Assembly: GCF_017581925.1 (NCBI RefSeq)
Contig: NZ_JAGEVG010000001.1
Location: 326,839 to 390,838, forward strand
DNA from: Gelidibacter pelagius
Lineage (GTDB): Bacteria > Bacteroidota > Bacteroidia > Flavobacteriales > Flavobacteriaceae
Length of the DNA stretch: 64,000 nt
Reading direction: 5' to 3'
The position numbers were made by a program, and so were the translations under genes. The notes under the pieces were generated by a model. The model worked only from the letters and a program-made list of their open reading frames with translations, did not search any database and was not told the DNA's origin. The stretch's first letter is position 1. Each line of letters opens with the position of its first letter. Below, piece by piece: positions 43,334 to 52,973 of this stretch.

Positions 43334-45331
43334 TTATTTATAACTTCTTTCTTTCACTTCAATATTCTCGAATTCTAATTCCTCTTTATGAAGAATGGCA
43401 TCTTTAGGTGCGCCTTTATATTCCCAAGCGGCAACATATTGGAATTCGGGACGCCTTAAAGCTTCCCCTTCTTCAGTTTGGAATTCTTCTCTAAAATGTC
43501 CTCCAGCAGATTCCTCTCTTTCAAGAGCATCCTTGGCAAAAAGCTCACCTAATTCTAAATAGTCAGCAACTCGCATTGCTTTGGCTAATTCTTCATTAAA
43601 CTCGTGTTGGATTCCAGGAACTCTTACATCTTTCCAAAATTCTTCACGAAGCGCTGCAATTTCAACGATCGCTTCTCTTAAACCTTCGGCATTTCTGGCC
43701 ATTCCGCATTTGTTCCACATGATCTTTCCAAGTTTTTTATGAAAATGATCAACAGAATGTGCTCCATTATTATTGATTAAGTGCTCCAAGCTATCGTTCA
43801 CGTTTTTCTCAGCTTCATCAAATTCTGGCGTATTGGTTGGAATTTTACCAGTTCTGATATCCTGTGCCAGATAATCACCGATTGTGTAAGGCAGTACAAA
43901 ATAACCATCCGCCAGGCCTTGCATCAATGCCGACGCGCCAAGACGGTTCGCACCGTGATCAGAGAAGTTAGCTTCTCCAATACAATATAATCCGGGAACA
44001 TTGGTCATCAAGTTGTAATCTACCCAAAGACCACCCATGGTATAATGCACCGCTGGATAAATCATCATTGGGGTTTCATACGGATTCTGATCTACAATTT
44101 TTTCGTACATCTGGAAGAGGTTACCATACTTTTCTCTGATCACTTCTTGACCAAATTTCTTGACGACTTTAGGGTCGTTTTCATCAAAACCTTTAACGTG
44201 GGCACGTTCTTTTCCGTAACGTTCAATTGCGGAAGCGAAATCCAAAAACACCGCTTCACCAGTTCTATTGACACCGTAGCCCGCATCACAACGTTCCTTT
44301 GCAGCACGAGAGGCCACATCACGCGGCACCAAGTTTCCAAAGGCTGGATAACGACGCTCTAGATAATAGTCTCTGTTTTCTGCAGGTATATCGGTAGGTT
44401 TTAATTTGCCTTCTCTAATGGCCAACACATCATCCATGTTTTTTGGTACCCAAATACGTCCGTCATTACGAAGTGATTCAGACATCAAAGTCAATTTGGA
44501 TTGATGCTCGCCAGAAACAGGAATACAGGTTGGATGAATTTGAGTATAACATGGATTTGCAAAGAAAGCACCACGCTTGTGCGCTTTCCAGGCAGCAGTA
44601 ACGTTACTTCCCATGGCGTTGGTGGACAAGAAGAAAACGTTTCCGTAGCCTCCAGTACCCAAAACAACAGCATGAGCCGAATGGCGCTCTACTTCTCCAG
44701 TCACTAAATTTCTTGCAATAATACCTCGCGCTTTTCCACCAACTACAACGACGTCTAGCATTTCATGACGATTGTACATGGTGATTTTCCCACGGCCTAT
44801 TTGACGGTTCATGGCAGAGTAAGCACCCAATAATAGTTGTTGTCCTGTTTGACCTGCAGCGTAGAATGTTCTTGACACCAATACCCCGCCAAAAGAGCGA
44901 TTATCTAATAATCCGCCGTATTCACGAGCAAAAGGAACCCCTTGAGCTACGCATTGGTCAATGATATTTGCCGATACTTCTGCCAATCGATAAACGTTGG
45001 CTTCACGAGAACGGTAGTCGCCACCTTTTACGGTATCATAAAATAATCTGTAGGTCGAATCGCCATCACCTTGATAGTTTTTAGCGGCATTGATTCCTCC
45101 TTGTGCTGCAATAGAGTGCGCACGACGTGGCGAATCCTGAAAACAAAATGCTTTTACATTATAACCTAATTCTGCCAAAGTCGCAGCAGCTGAACCACCA
45201 GCCAATCCAGTACCAACAACGATCACATCAATGTTACGCTTGTTAGCAGGGTTGACAAGGTTAATGTTATTTTTATAGTTAGTCCACTTATCAGCAAGTG
45301 GGCCTTCTGGTATTTTAGAATCTAAAGCCAT
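43334..45331 (-). CDS. sdhA: Succinate dehydrogenase/fumarate reductase flavoprotein subunit
   Basis: A 665-residue flavoprotein. The N-terminal FAD fold is [19 protein letters not shown], followed by [15 protein letters not shown] with the His that holds FAD covalently. The substrate site includes THPTC-type ([16 protein letters not shown]) and the catalytic Arg region [17 protein letters not shown] and HGANRLG. Length and sequence match the B-type enzyme of Bacteroidota, which runs as succinate dehydrogenase in aerobes. It lies 12 bases downstream of sdhC. Confidence 0.97.
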   Translation of the reverse strand: MALDSKIPEGPLADKWTNYKNNINLVNPANKRNIDVIVVGTGLAGGSAAATLAELGYNVKAFCFQDSPRRAHSIAAQGGINAAKNYQGDGDSTYRLFYDTVKGGDYRSREANVYRLAEVSANIIDQCVAQGVPFAREYGGLLDNRSFGGVLVSRTFYAAGQTGQQLLLGAYSAMNRQIGRGKITMYNRHEMLDVVVVGGKARGIIARNLVTGEVERHSAHAVVLGTGGYGNVFFLSTNAMGSNVTAAWKAHKRGAFFANPCYTQIHPTCIPVSGEHQSKLTLMSESLRNDGRIWVPKNMDDVLAIREGKLKPTDIPAENRDYYLERRYPAFGNLVPRDVASRAAKERCDAGYGVNRTGEAVFLDFASAIERYGKERAHVKGFDENDPKVVKKFGQEVIREKYGNLFQMYEKIVDQNPYETPMMIYPAVHYTMGGLWVDYNLMTNVPGLYCIGEANFSDHGANRLGASALMQGLADGYFVLPYTIGDYLAQDIRTGKIPTNTPEFDEAEKNVNDSLEHLINNNGAHSVDHFHKKLGKIMWNKCGMARNAEGLREAIVEIAALREEFWKDVRVPGIQHEFNEELAKAMRVADYLELGELFAKDALEREESAGGHFREEFQTEEGEALRRPEFQYVAAWEYKGAPKDAILHKEELEFENIEVKERSYK

Positions 45332-45343
45332 ATTAGATATTTT

Positions 45344-46015
45344 TTAGTTGAAGTGATGATAGAGAGCGATGAAAATAAACCCTAATGGGATGATAATGGC
45401 ATAAGCCTTTCCAAATCCTCTTAATCCTCTTGTATATTTATTATTTGCGCCCACCGACTGAAATGCCGAACTGAACCCATGTAATAAGTGCAATGCTAAA
45501 AACACAAACGCCAAACAATAAAGCGCTACGCGCCATACGTCTACAAATTTGTGCTGTAAGTGGTCAAAATAGCGATACTCACCATTTGCAAGCAATCCTG
45601 ACATGTCGCCATCAATGAATTTGATTTGAATTTCTGGAAACCAAAAATCGTAAAAATGAAGTCCCAAGAACAATAGAATCACTGCTCCTGTGTAAATCAT
45701 GTTTCTGCTCATCCACGTAGAATTGGCATTGCCATTATATTTGACATACCCAATGCTTCTTGCGTTTCTGTTTCTTATTTCCAGTACCATGCCCATTGCA
45801 AAGTGAAAAAGCACACCCAGAATTAAAATAGGTTGCGCAATATATTGCACTACCCAATTCGTTCCCATAAAGTGAGATACGTCGTTAAAAACGTCTGCAC
45901 TGAACACTGAAAGCATATTAATTGCAAAATGTTGTACTAAGAAAATCATAAGGAAGAATGCCGAAAGCGCCATGGCAAACTTTCTTCCAACTGAAGAATT
46001 AAAAATTCCGCCCAT
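45344..46015 (-). CDS. sdhC: Succinate dehydrogenase cytochrome b subunit
   Basis: A 223-residue membrane protein with five hydrophobic segments, the single large cytochrome b type (fused SdhC/SdhD) seen with B-type complexes. Candidate haem-ligating His residues are in MIFLVQHFAINML, FHFAMGMVLE, LFLGLHFYDFWF and LALHLLHGFSSAFQ. It anchors SdhA and SdhB to the inner membrane and reduces menaquinone. It is the first gene of the operon; a TTG, 20-base spacer, TATCTTTG promoter lies just upstream. Confidence 0.95.
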   Translation of the reverse strand: MGGIFNSSVGRKFAMALSAFFLMIFLVQHFAINMLSVFSADVFNDVSHFMGTNWVVQYIAQPILILGVLFHFAMGMVLEIRNRNARSIGYVKYNGNANSTWMSRNMIYTGAVILLFLGLHFYDFWFPEIQIKFIDGDMSGLLANGEYRYFDHLQHKFVDVWRVALYCLAFVFLALHLLHGFSSAFQSVGANNKYTRGLRGFGKAYAIIIPLGFIFIALYHHFN

Positions 46016-46040
46016 ATTTTGTAGTTAGTTTAATGTGATA

Positions 46041-46071
46041 CAAAGATACGTTTCAAACGATTGAATGCCAA
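46041..46071 (-). promoter_or_regulatory. Promoter of sdhCAB
   Basis: Minus strand: TTG at 46071-46069, 20-base spacer, TATCTTTG at 46048-46041. The leader to the sdhC ATG is about 19 bases. Confidence 0.75.
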
Positions 46072-46289
46072 GAAATAGATTTAATTATACTTATTTGGAA
46101 TGAGTTTAATTAAAGAAAGGAATCCACCTGTTTTGAAAATGGACCGAAGCCTTGAATCCATTTGGTTTGTTGATCTAAAAATAAACATAATCAAAATGCC
46201 TGCAAAATATGGGGTTAAAAGTTTCATAAAAGAAGGTAAGATTTTTTTAACAACGGTCAAATCTGTAATTTTGAAAAAACGATTATCCC

Positions 46290-47581
46290 ATGAAATACGA
46301 CAGAATAGATTCCAAACTTTTTATAAAAAACCGAAAAAACTTTATGGCTCAGATGACGCCAAGTAGTTTGGCGGTTTTTAATTCCAATGATATTTATCCA
46401 ATCAGTGCAGATAGCACCATGCCATTTCAGCAACACCGCGATATTTTTTATTTAAGTGGTGTGGATCAAGAAGAAAGCATTTTAGTGCTTTTTCCTGATT
46501 GTCCGAAAGAAAAGCACCGCGAAATTTTATTCTTGAAAGAAACCAACGATCATATTGCCGTTTGGGAAGGGGAGAAATTGACTAAGGATGCGGCCTTTCA
46601 AACCTCAGGTGTTAAAACCGTTTATTGGTTGCAGGACATGGAAAAAATCATGTTTGAATTGATGACGCAATGTGATACCGTATATATTAATACTAATGAA
46701 CATTATCGGGCCAGTGTAGAAACGGAAACACGAGAAGACCGTTATACGAAATGGTTAAAGGAAAAATATCCGGCACATTCTGTAGCCAAGAGCAATCCTA
46801 TTTTACAGCGTTTACGTTCTGTAAAAGATCCAATTGAGCTTGATCTCATGCAAAACGCTTGTGACATTACTGAAAAAGGCTTTAGGCGACTCTTAAGTTT
46901 CGTTAAACCAGATGCTTGGGAATATGAGATTGAAGCGGAATTGATGCATGAGTTTTACGCAACCGTTCCAAAGGATTTGCTTACACGCCGATTATTGCAT
47001 CCGGGAATAATGCGAATGTGCTACATTACGTGGTGAATAATCAGCAATGTAAGGCCGGCGATTTGATTTTATTGGATGTTGGTGCAGAGTATGCCAATTA
47101 TGCAAGTGATATGACACGAACCATTCCAGTATCTGGGAAATTCTCGAAGCGTCAAAAAGAGGTGTATAATGCGGTCAACCGTGTGAAAAAAGAAGCTCAA
47201 AAAATGTTGGTACCTGGAACGATTTGGGCAGACTATCATGTAGAAGTTGGAAAAATAATGACTTCAGAATTGTTGGGGCTAAAATTATTGGACAAGACCG
47301 ATGTGAAGAACGAAGACAAAGATTGGCCAGCCTACAAAAAATACTTTATGCACGGCACCAGTCATAATATTGGGTTGGATACACATGACTACGGGATTTT
47401 GACGGAGCCAATGCAAGCGAATATGGTCTTCACCGTAGAGCCCGGAATTTATATTCCTGAAGAAGGCTTTGGCATTCGATTGGAAGATGATTTGGTGATT
47501 CAGAAAAAAGGCGAGCCTTTTAATCTGATGGGTAATATTCCTATTGAAGCGGAGGAGATTGAAGAGATTATGAATTCATAA
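46290..47581 (+). pseudogene. Aminopeptidase P family metallopeptidase, interrupted by a frameshift
   Basis: Two overlapping frames (46290-47036 and on to 47581) together encode one M24B protein of about 430 residues. The first ends EAELMHEFYATVPKDLL out of frame; shifting one base near 46953 restores RNRSKGFAYTPIIASGNNAN, which then runs into VLHYVVNNQQCKAGDLILLD. The metal ligands are in LDVGAEYANYASDMTRTI, MHGTSHNIGLDTHDYG, FTVEPGIYIPEEGFG and RLEDDL. The enzyme removes N-terminal residues before Pro. One deleted base, possibly in a T-run (TTTT at 46953-46956), explains the break. Either a sequencing error or a true pseudogene is possible. Confidence 0.9.
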
Positions 47582-47643
47582 AATAAATTCCAACCTAATT
47601 GGTTTTCACGCAAAAGTATATGGTAAACATAAATTGGGTTTTT

Positions 47644-48966
47644 TTATGCCGGCACTAAATCAAACACATAACGGTTAAGTTTTCTCAAAGTTTCAATCTT
47701 ATCGCCGGTATTGATCAATAAAGAAATATTGTTGCTGCTGCCGCCATAAGAAATCATTCTAACATTGACATCTTGCAGAATCTGGAATAATTTTGGCGTA
47801 TCTGGGTGATATACTATATGGTGACCTACAAGGCAAACAATCGTTCTAAAACTATCGACTTCTACTCTTGCAAATTTTTCTAATTCAGATATAATTTCAG
47901 ACAGGTTTTTGGTGTCATCAATAGTGAGCGATATGGCGATCTCTGAAGTTGTAATCATATCAATAGATGTTTCGTATTTCTCGAAAATCTCAAATACTTT
48001 CTTTAAGAACCCGTATGCCAAGAGCATTCTGGCGGATTTAATTTTGATGGCAGTAATACCATCTTTGGCAGCAATGGCTTTTATCCCTTCGCCATGGATG
48101 CTATTAGTGATCAATGTGCCGTGTGCAGCCGGTGAGTTGGTATCTTTCAAGCGTACCGGAATATCTAAGTCTCTTACCGGTGTAACAGTTTGTGGATGTA
48201 AAATCTTCGCTCCAAAATAAGCCAATTCTGCGGCCTCATCAAATGACAAGTTGGAAATAGCATGGGTGTCTGTCACCACCCGCGGATCGTTATTGTGGAA
48301 GCCATCAATATCCGTCCATATTTGAATTTCTTCAGCATGTATTGCTGCACCAATAATCGTCGCCGTATAATCGCTACCACCACGTTGTAAGTTGGCAATC
48401 TGTCCCTCGGCATCCAAACAGATGAACCCTTGGGTTATATAAATATCAGCTTCAGGAAGTTCATTAATGATGCGATTAAAATTTTGACGGATGTAGAAAC
48501 AATCAGGTTCATTGGATTTATCTATCCGCATAAAATCCAAGGCTGGTAACAAACAGGCATTTAGACCTTCTTGCAGCAAGAAACGACTAAATATAAAAGT
48601 GGACAATAGTTCGCCTTGGGCTACTATTTTATTTGAAAGTGTCGTCGAATAATTGTCGTTGACAGTTGTTTTAAGCGTGTCGAAAATGGAGCTGACATAG
48701 AGTTCCACCTCACTTTGTAAGTCACTTTGATGAATTAATTGATTCACCGTTTGTATATAAGTTTTGTGAAGATCAGAAATCAACTCTAGAGCATTTTCTA
48801 TTTCTTTATATTTTATACACTCTGAAATAGTGACCAGCGCATTGGTGGTTCCTGACATAGCAGATAATACCACCACTTTACGTTGACCATCATTGATAAT
48901 ATTTTTGACATTGGTCATATTTTCTATAGACCCGACTGAGGTGCCTCCAAATTTTAAAACAAGCAT
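47644..48966 (-). CDS. lysC: Aspartate kinase
   Basis: A 440-residue monofunctional aspartokinase. I chose the ATG at 48966 because it begins MLVLKFGGTSVGSIENM, the invariant start; the upstream extension has no homology. The kinase core includes SAMSGTTNALVTISE and RGGSDYTATIIGAAIHAEEI. Two ACT regulatory regions lie at the C-terminus (FEIFEKYETSIDMITTSEIA and GHHIVYHPDTPKLFQILQ). It phosphorylates aspartate for lysine, threonine and methionine synthesis and is probably feedback-inhibited. It is divergent from an ACT-like protein gene 101 bases away. Confidence 0.95.
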   Translation of the reverse strand: MLVLKFGGTSVGSIENMTNVKNIINDGQRKVVVLSAMSGTTNALVTISECIKYKEIENALELISDLHKTYIQTVNQLIHQSDLQSEVELYVSSIFDTLKTTVNDNYSTTLSNKIVAQGELLSTFIFSRFLLQEGLNACLLPALDFMRIDKSNEPDCFYIRQNFNRIINELPEADIYITQGFICLDAEGQIANLQRGGSDYTATIIGAAIHAEEIQIWTDIDGFHNNDPRVVTDTHAISNLSFDEAAELAYFGAKILHPQTVTPVRDLDIPVRLKDTNSPAAHGTLITNSIHGEGIKAIAAKDGITAIKIKSARMLLAYGFLKKVFEIFEKYETSIDMITTSEIAISLTIDDTKNLSEIISELEKFARVEVDSFRTIVCLVGHHIVYHPDTPKLFQILQDVNVRMISYGGSSNNISLLINTGDKIETLRKLNRYVFDLVPA

Positions 48967-49067
48967 AATTTTAATTTTTATCGAGCGAAAATAGATGTAA
49001 CATATCTTTCTACAATGAAAATAAAAATATTTGACTAATTTTACACAAAATGTTATATAGTTAACAA

Positions 49068-49724
49068 ATGCGTACAATTACTGCTTGTGTCAATGAGATT
49101 TTAATTGCTCAACCGTTTTTGGGAGAAGCGTTGTCAAGAGGTATTATCAACTATTCTGCTTTGGCGGAAGAATTGGTTATTCCCATTAGTGATATGCTCA
49201 AGAAACCGATAAAATCTGGAGCTGTCATGATGGCGTTGCGCCGCTACCAATCACCCATGGATTTTGGAAATTCGTTAAAACTTAAGCGTGTCATGCAGAA
49301 TCTCGGGGACATTACCGTCAGATCCAATTTAACCGATTTCACCTTTCAAAATTCAAAGACATTAAGCTATAGCCACTCTAAAATTTTGGAGCAAATGGAT
49401 AGCTATTCTAACGTCTTTTACGCATTTACACGCGGGATCTACGAGAGCAACATCATCATCTCAACCTCACAAAAACATAATATTTTAAAGAGTTTTCATA
49501 ATGAGATTTTGTTGGGAGAAAAGGCCGAGTTATCGGCGATCACCATAAGCCTACCTTCTGAGAATTCGAAAGTAACAGGTCTTTACTACCAAATATTTAA
49601 GCGTTTGGCTTGGGAAGGGATTGCGCTTTATGAAGTCGTTTCAACAACCAATGAATTTACTATTCTAGTTGAAGATGAAGTGGTGGATAAGGCGTTTTCG
49701 GTCATGAAGCGGTTGAAGGATTAA
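49068..49724 (+). CDS. ACT-like protein paired with aspartate kinase
   Basis: A 218-residue protein with no kinase domain. The C-terminal part (about residues 150-218) reads AELSAITISLPSENSKVTGL, GIALYEVVSTTNEFTILVED and VVDKAFSVMKRLKD, which has the beta-alpha-beta order and the register of the ACT domains in LysC. The N-terminal part (GEALSRGIINYSALAEELVI, SGAVMMALRRY) looks like a helical DNA- or protein-binding domain. The gene is divergent from lysC, with a 101-base gap, so it may sense an amino acid and act on the kinase or its promoter. I do not recognise a named family. It ends convergently with brnQ, overlapping it by 23 bases. Confidence 0.72.
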   Translation: MRTITACVNEILIAQPFLGEALSRGIINYSALAEELVIPISDMLKKPIKSGAVMMALRRYQSPMDFGNSLKLKRVMQNLGDITVRSNLTDFTFQNSKTLSYSHSKILEQMDSYSNVFYAFTRGIYESNIIISTSQKHNILKSFHNEILLGEKAELSAITISLPSENSKVTGLYYQIFKRLAWEGIALYEVVSTTNEFTILVEDEVVDKAFSVMKRLKD

Positions 49725-50985
49725 AATGTTTAACGGCATTCAATAATACAAACATTGCAAGTGAAGGCAGTAACCAACCTAAATTGAATTGACCCAATGG
49801 TATAAAATCTATGATAGCATTCAAGTTCTCCGAAGGCATCAAAATTTTCAGAAAATCCGGAATACTGAATATAAAGGCTGTAATGACTACCCCTCTAAAC
49901 ACTAAGGATGATGCCCATTGATCAGGAATGGTATTTAATAAAATTAAAATGATGGTTATTGGATAGATGAACATAAGGGCTGGAATAGCGATGTCAATAA
50001 TAAAACCAACATCAAATTGGCCCATCGCGACCCCTAATAGACTTCCTATAATGGCGGTAAGAGTATACGCTTGTTGACTGTTATTGAACAAGCCTTTGAA
50101 ATAATCGGCAGTGCCTGTAACAATTCCCACAGCAGTGGTAAAACAAGCTAAAGCAATTAAAATGCTCAATAAGCTCGCACCTGCGCTTCCCAAGGTTTTG
50201 TTGCCTAATCCCAAAAGTAATTCTGGTCTTGTGACATTCAATGGAAATTCTGAATTGTGTAAGGACCCTATCAAAATAAGTCCTGTATAAATAACGAACA
50301 ATCCAAAGCCAGCTACCAATCCAGCCTTGAAAATGAGTTGTCTTTTTTCCACAAAGGATTGTGAGCTATTTAAATTTATTGAGATGATCAATACCGCTCC
50401 CACAACCATAGCTGCAAGCGCATCAAAGGTTTGGTAACCTTCTAAAATACCATCTACTAAGGGTGTTTTAAATTGTGAAGCTTGCATGGTGTCAGCAGGC
50501 AAAAAAACGGCAATTCCTATGATAGCAAGCAATATCGCAATAATGATAGGTGTTAGGTATTTGCCCAAGAGGTCTAAAACTTTTGAGCGATTCATCACAA
50601 AAATAAATACCAGAAGGAAATAGATGCTGCTGGTGAGTAAGCCGCTGCTATTAAAAAAAGGAGCAATGGCCATTTCGTGGGTTACAGATGCCGTCCTGGG
50701 TGCAGGTAATATAATGCAGATGGCATAAACCAGTATACAAAAAATGATACTAAAAATAGGGGATACTTTCTTGCCGAAATCGTACATCGTGCCCTGTAAT
50801 TTGGCGTGTGCGATTATGCCCAATATTGGAATCACAACCGCAGTGATCACAAAACCAATCGTGACCAAAAACCAATCCGGGCCTGCATTGAATCCCAAAA
50901 ATGGGGGCAATATTAAATTTCCAGCTCCAAAAAACATTGAAAATAATGCGAAGCCTGTAATAAGTATGTCCTTGGTTTTATTCAT
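49702..50985 (-). CDS. brnQ: Branched-chain amino acid transporter (LIVCS type)
   Basis: A 427-residue inner membrane protein with about 12 hydrophobic helices. The N-terminus TGFALFSMFFGAGNLILPPF is the signature of the BrnQ/LIVCS family of Na+-coupled leucine, isoleucine and valine importers, and GTADYFKGLFN and LPAPRTASVTHEMAIAP fit. It ends 23 bases inside the convergent ACT-like gene. No regulator is evident. Confidence 0.93.
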   Translation of the reverse strand: MNKTKDILITGFALFSMFFGAGNLILPPFLGFNAGPDWFLVTIGFVITAVVIPILGIIAHAKLQGTMYDFGKKVSPIFSIIFCILVYAICIILPAPRTASVTHEMAIAPFFNSSGLLTSSIYFLLVFIFVMNRSKVLDLLGKYLTPIIIAILLAIIGIAVFLPADTMQASQFKTPLVDGILEGYQTFDALAAMVVGAVLIISINLNSSQSFVEKRQLIFKAGLVAGFGLFVIYTGLILIGSLHNSEFPLNVTRPELLLGLGNKTLGSAGASLLSILIALACFTTAVGIVTGTADYFKGLFNNSQQAYTLTAIIGSLLGVAMGQFDVGFIIDIAIPALMFIYPITIILILLNTIPDQWASSLVFRGVVITAFIFSIPDFLKILMPSENLNAIIDFIPLGQFNLGWLLPSLAMFVLLNAVKHFNPSTAS

Positions 50986-51015
50986 TCTATAATTAATATA
51001 ATGTCTTCACGCTTT

Positions 51016-51046
51016 TGCGTCACGCCTCAAACTCTTTATATATTTG
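51016..51046 (+). promoter_or_regulatory. Promoter of the alpha/beta hydrolase gene
   Basis: TTTTG ends at 51017, a 21-base spacer follows, then TATATTTG at 51039-51046. It lies inside the longer open frame that begins at 51001 and so supports translation from ATG 51064. Confidence 0.65.
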
Positions 51047-51063
51047 CCGAATATAGTTCAAAT

Positions 51064-51840
51064 ATGATTTTAGAATACAAAAATAGCCCAATCTTTTATA
51101 CCGATGTAGGACAGGGAAAAGTCGTGGTTTTGCTTCATGGATTTTTGGAAACTTCGTCCATGTGGAACGATTTGGTTATAGAGATTAAAGATAATTATAG
51201 GATTGTTACAATAGATTTATTGGGCCACGGAAAAACAGGCTGTCTGGGTTATATCCATACTATGGAAATGATGGCTGATGCCGTTGTGTTCGTTTTGGTT
51301 CATTTAAAGATTGAAAAATCATTCTTTATTGGGCATTCTATGGGTGGTTATGTAGCTTTAGCAATCGCTGAAATTTTTCCTGAAAAGGTTGATGGTCTTT
51401 GTTTGGTGAATTCTACGCCGTATGCTGATAGTCCTGAACGCCAAATTAACAGGGACCGTGCTGTTAAAGTGGTGAAACAGAGCCCTAAAAATTTTATAAG
51501 GATGTCCATTTCAAATTTGTTTAGCTCGGACAATAGAGCGCAGTTTGTCGAAGAAACTGAATCCATAATGTTGGAAGCTATGAATTTGTCAGTTCAAGGT
51601 ATTATTGCCGCTTTGGAGGGTATGAAAATCAGGAAAGACAGAAGTATAGTGCTTAAAGAGATACAGGCTTACAAAATTATTGTTTTAGGCCTTAAAGACC
51701 CTGTTCTGGAATTTGATAGCTTATCGACTCAACTTACTGGGTTAGAGGTTAAAATTATTAAACTATCTGGAGGACACATGTCATATATTGAAAATAAATA
51801 CGAATTCACTTACATCATTAAGCGTTTTATCGAAAATTGA
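51064..51840 (+). CDS. Alpha/beta hydrolase
   Basis: A 258-residue soluble alpha/beta hydrolase. I start it at ATG 51064 (MILEYKNSPIFYTDVGQGKV) and not at 51001 because the promoter lies within the extra sequence and homologues of this kind start here. The nucleophile elbow is FIGHSMGGYVALAIAE (Ser about residue 91), the oxyanion loop is LLHGFLETSSMWND, the acid is likely in LGLKDPVLEF, and the His is in LSGGHMSYIE. The substrate is unknown; carboxylester hydrolysis is likely. Confidence 0.9.
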   Translation: MILEYKNSPIFYTDVGQGKVVVLLHGFLETSSMWNDLVIEIKDNYRIVTIDLLGHGKTGCLGYIHTMEMMADAVVFVLVHLKIEKSFFIGHSMGGYVALAIAEIFPEKVDGLCLVNSTPYADSPERQINRDRAVKVVKQSPKNFIRMSISNLFSSDNRAQFVEETESIMLEAMNLSVQGIIAALEGMKIRKDRSIVLKEIQAYKIIVLGLKDPVLEFDSLSTQLTGLEVKIIKLSGGHMSYIENKYEFTYIIKRFIEN

Positions 51841-51901
51841 TGTGTTTTGACGTTGATTTCGATATTTTTTTTTAAGTTAGGCATCTCTAACTAAGACAAC
51901 C

Positions 51902-52165
51902 ATGAAAAAAACCAGTAATGCCCCAGCCCCAATGAAGCTTTATTGCAGCCTTTTTGGTCACAATTATGAGGTTTCGAAAAAAGTCACTTCGCATGTAAAG
52001 GAATATACCTGCAAGTGTTGCAAAAGACAACTGACCACCAACAGTAATGGTGATCTCACAGAGTTGACACCTAAGTTTAAAGAAATCAATTCTATTTTAG
52101 AAGAGATGTACATGCGCAGAACGCTCCGTTCAAGGGAAAAAGCGTTCAGTTCATCGATATATTAG
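51902..52165 (+). CDS. Small CxxC protein, tandem family member 1
   Basis: An 87-residue basic protein. It carries LYCSLFGHNYEVSKKVTSHV, then a CKCCKR cluster with two close Cys pairs, then TNSNGDLTELTPKFKEINSI. The spacing Cys-x5-His...CxxC suggests a small zinc ribbon-like fold, as in phage-type DUF1660 proteins. The next two genes encode clear paralogues. Function is unknown. The N-terminal 11 residues (KKTSNAPAPM) are an addition relative to the paralogues. Confidence 0.72.
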   Translation: MKKTSNAPAPMKLYCSLFGHNYEVSKKVTSHVKEYTCKCCKRQLTTNSNGDLTELTPKFKEINSILEEMYMRRTLRSREKAFSSSIY

Positions 52166-52242
52166 ATATGGAGATTGGCTTATTGTTTTGATTTTTATAT
52201 ATTTAAATATCCTCTAAAGTAATAATTAAAACTAATAACCAA

Positions 52243-52476
52243 GTGAAAACTGTTTACTGCTCTGTTTTTGGACATAACTATGTTGTTTCCAAAAAAATTA
52301 CCTTTCACGTAAATGAGTATAAATGTACCCATTGTCGTGCGCAAATGACCACTAATAGCAACGGAAAATTGACCCCGTTGACTCCAAAGTTCAAAGAAAT
52401 CAACTCAGTTCTTGAACGTATCCACAAAAGACGAAAATTTAAAAGATTGGAAGGCTTGCTCATTTTTGAACATTGA
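52243..52476 (+). CDS. Small CxxC protein, tandem family member 2
   Basis: A 77-residue paralogue of the protein at 51902-52165 from a GTG start. It reads VYCSVFGHNYVVSKKITFHV, CTHCRAQMTTNSNG and LTPKFKEINSVLERIHKRRK. The TTNSNGxLTxLTPKFKEINS block is almost identical in both. The Cys positions of the first motif and the CxxC are kept. It probably arose by local duplication. Confidence 0.75.
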   Translation: MKTVYCSVFGHNYVVSKKITFHVNEYKCTHCRAQMTTNSNGKLTPLTPKFKEINSVLERIHKRRKFKRLEGLLIFEH

Positions 52477-52754
52477 TTTATAGCCTAATTTAAGAAAAAA
52501 AGGATCTGATTTTTGTCGCTTTAAAAACTGCTCAAAATAACTTTGTGGTGTTTTGATGTGCCCAAATTTGAATTAAAATACCCACGATTCTTCGGATTTT
52601 AAAAATTCAAATTGTAGGTCACATTTCTCAGGATCCATGTTGGGCTACAATGTCGTTATATCTCTAAATTGGCTTTTATTAAAATCTTAACACATAATTT
52701 TCTCAATTGTAATTCGTTTTGATTACCATGTAGATGGTCCTAAAATCTTGAGCT

Positions 52755-52973
52755 TTGAAACATTTATATTGCCGATTATTTAGTCACGATTTTATTGTGA
52801 AAAATGAAATCACCAAATTTGTCAAGGAGTACCAATGCTTGCGCTGTGGCATACAATCGACCACTAGCGATACTGGAGAGCTTATTCCTTTGACCGATAA
52901 GAGGCGGGAAATTAATAAGGTATTAAAAAAACTCTACAACAAAAGACGAAAAATAAAACAAAAGGCTTATTGA
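52755..52973 (+). CDS. Small CxxC protein, tandem family member 3
   Basis: A 72-residue, more divergent paralogue from a TTG start. It reads LYCRLFSHDFIVKNEITKFV, CLRCGIQSTTSDTGELIPLT and KRREINKVLKKLYNKRRKIK. The CxxC and the first Cys/His positions match its two neighbours. Its end overlaps the convergent thiL gene by seven bases. It lies 278 bases past member 2, a gap with no gene that I can support. Confidence 0.7.
   Translation: MKHLYCRLFSHDFIVKNEITKFVKEYQCLRCGIQSTTSDTGELIPLTDKRREINKVLKKLYNKRRKIKQKAY

Noticed and set aside
46100..46366. An open frame of 88 codons before the aminopeptidase gene
   Set aside because: It overlaps the start of the aminopeptidase gene, has no family features and an unusual residue mix, so it looks like a chance frame.
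48967..49077. N-terminal extension of aspartate kinase
   Set aside because: Aspartokinases begin at MLVLKFGGTS; the extra sequence overlaps the divergent promoter region.
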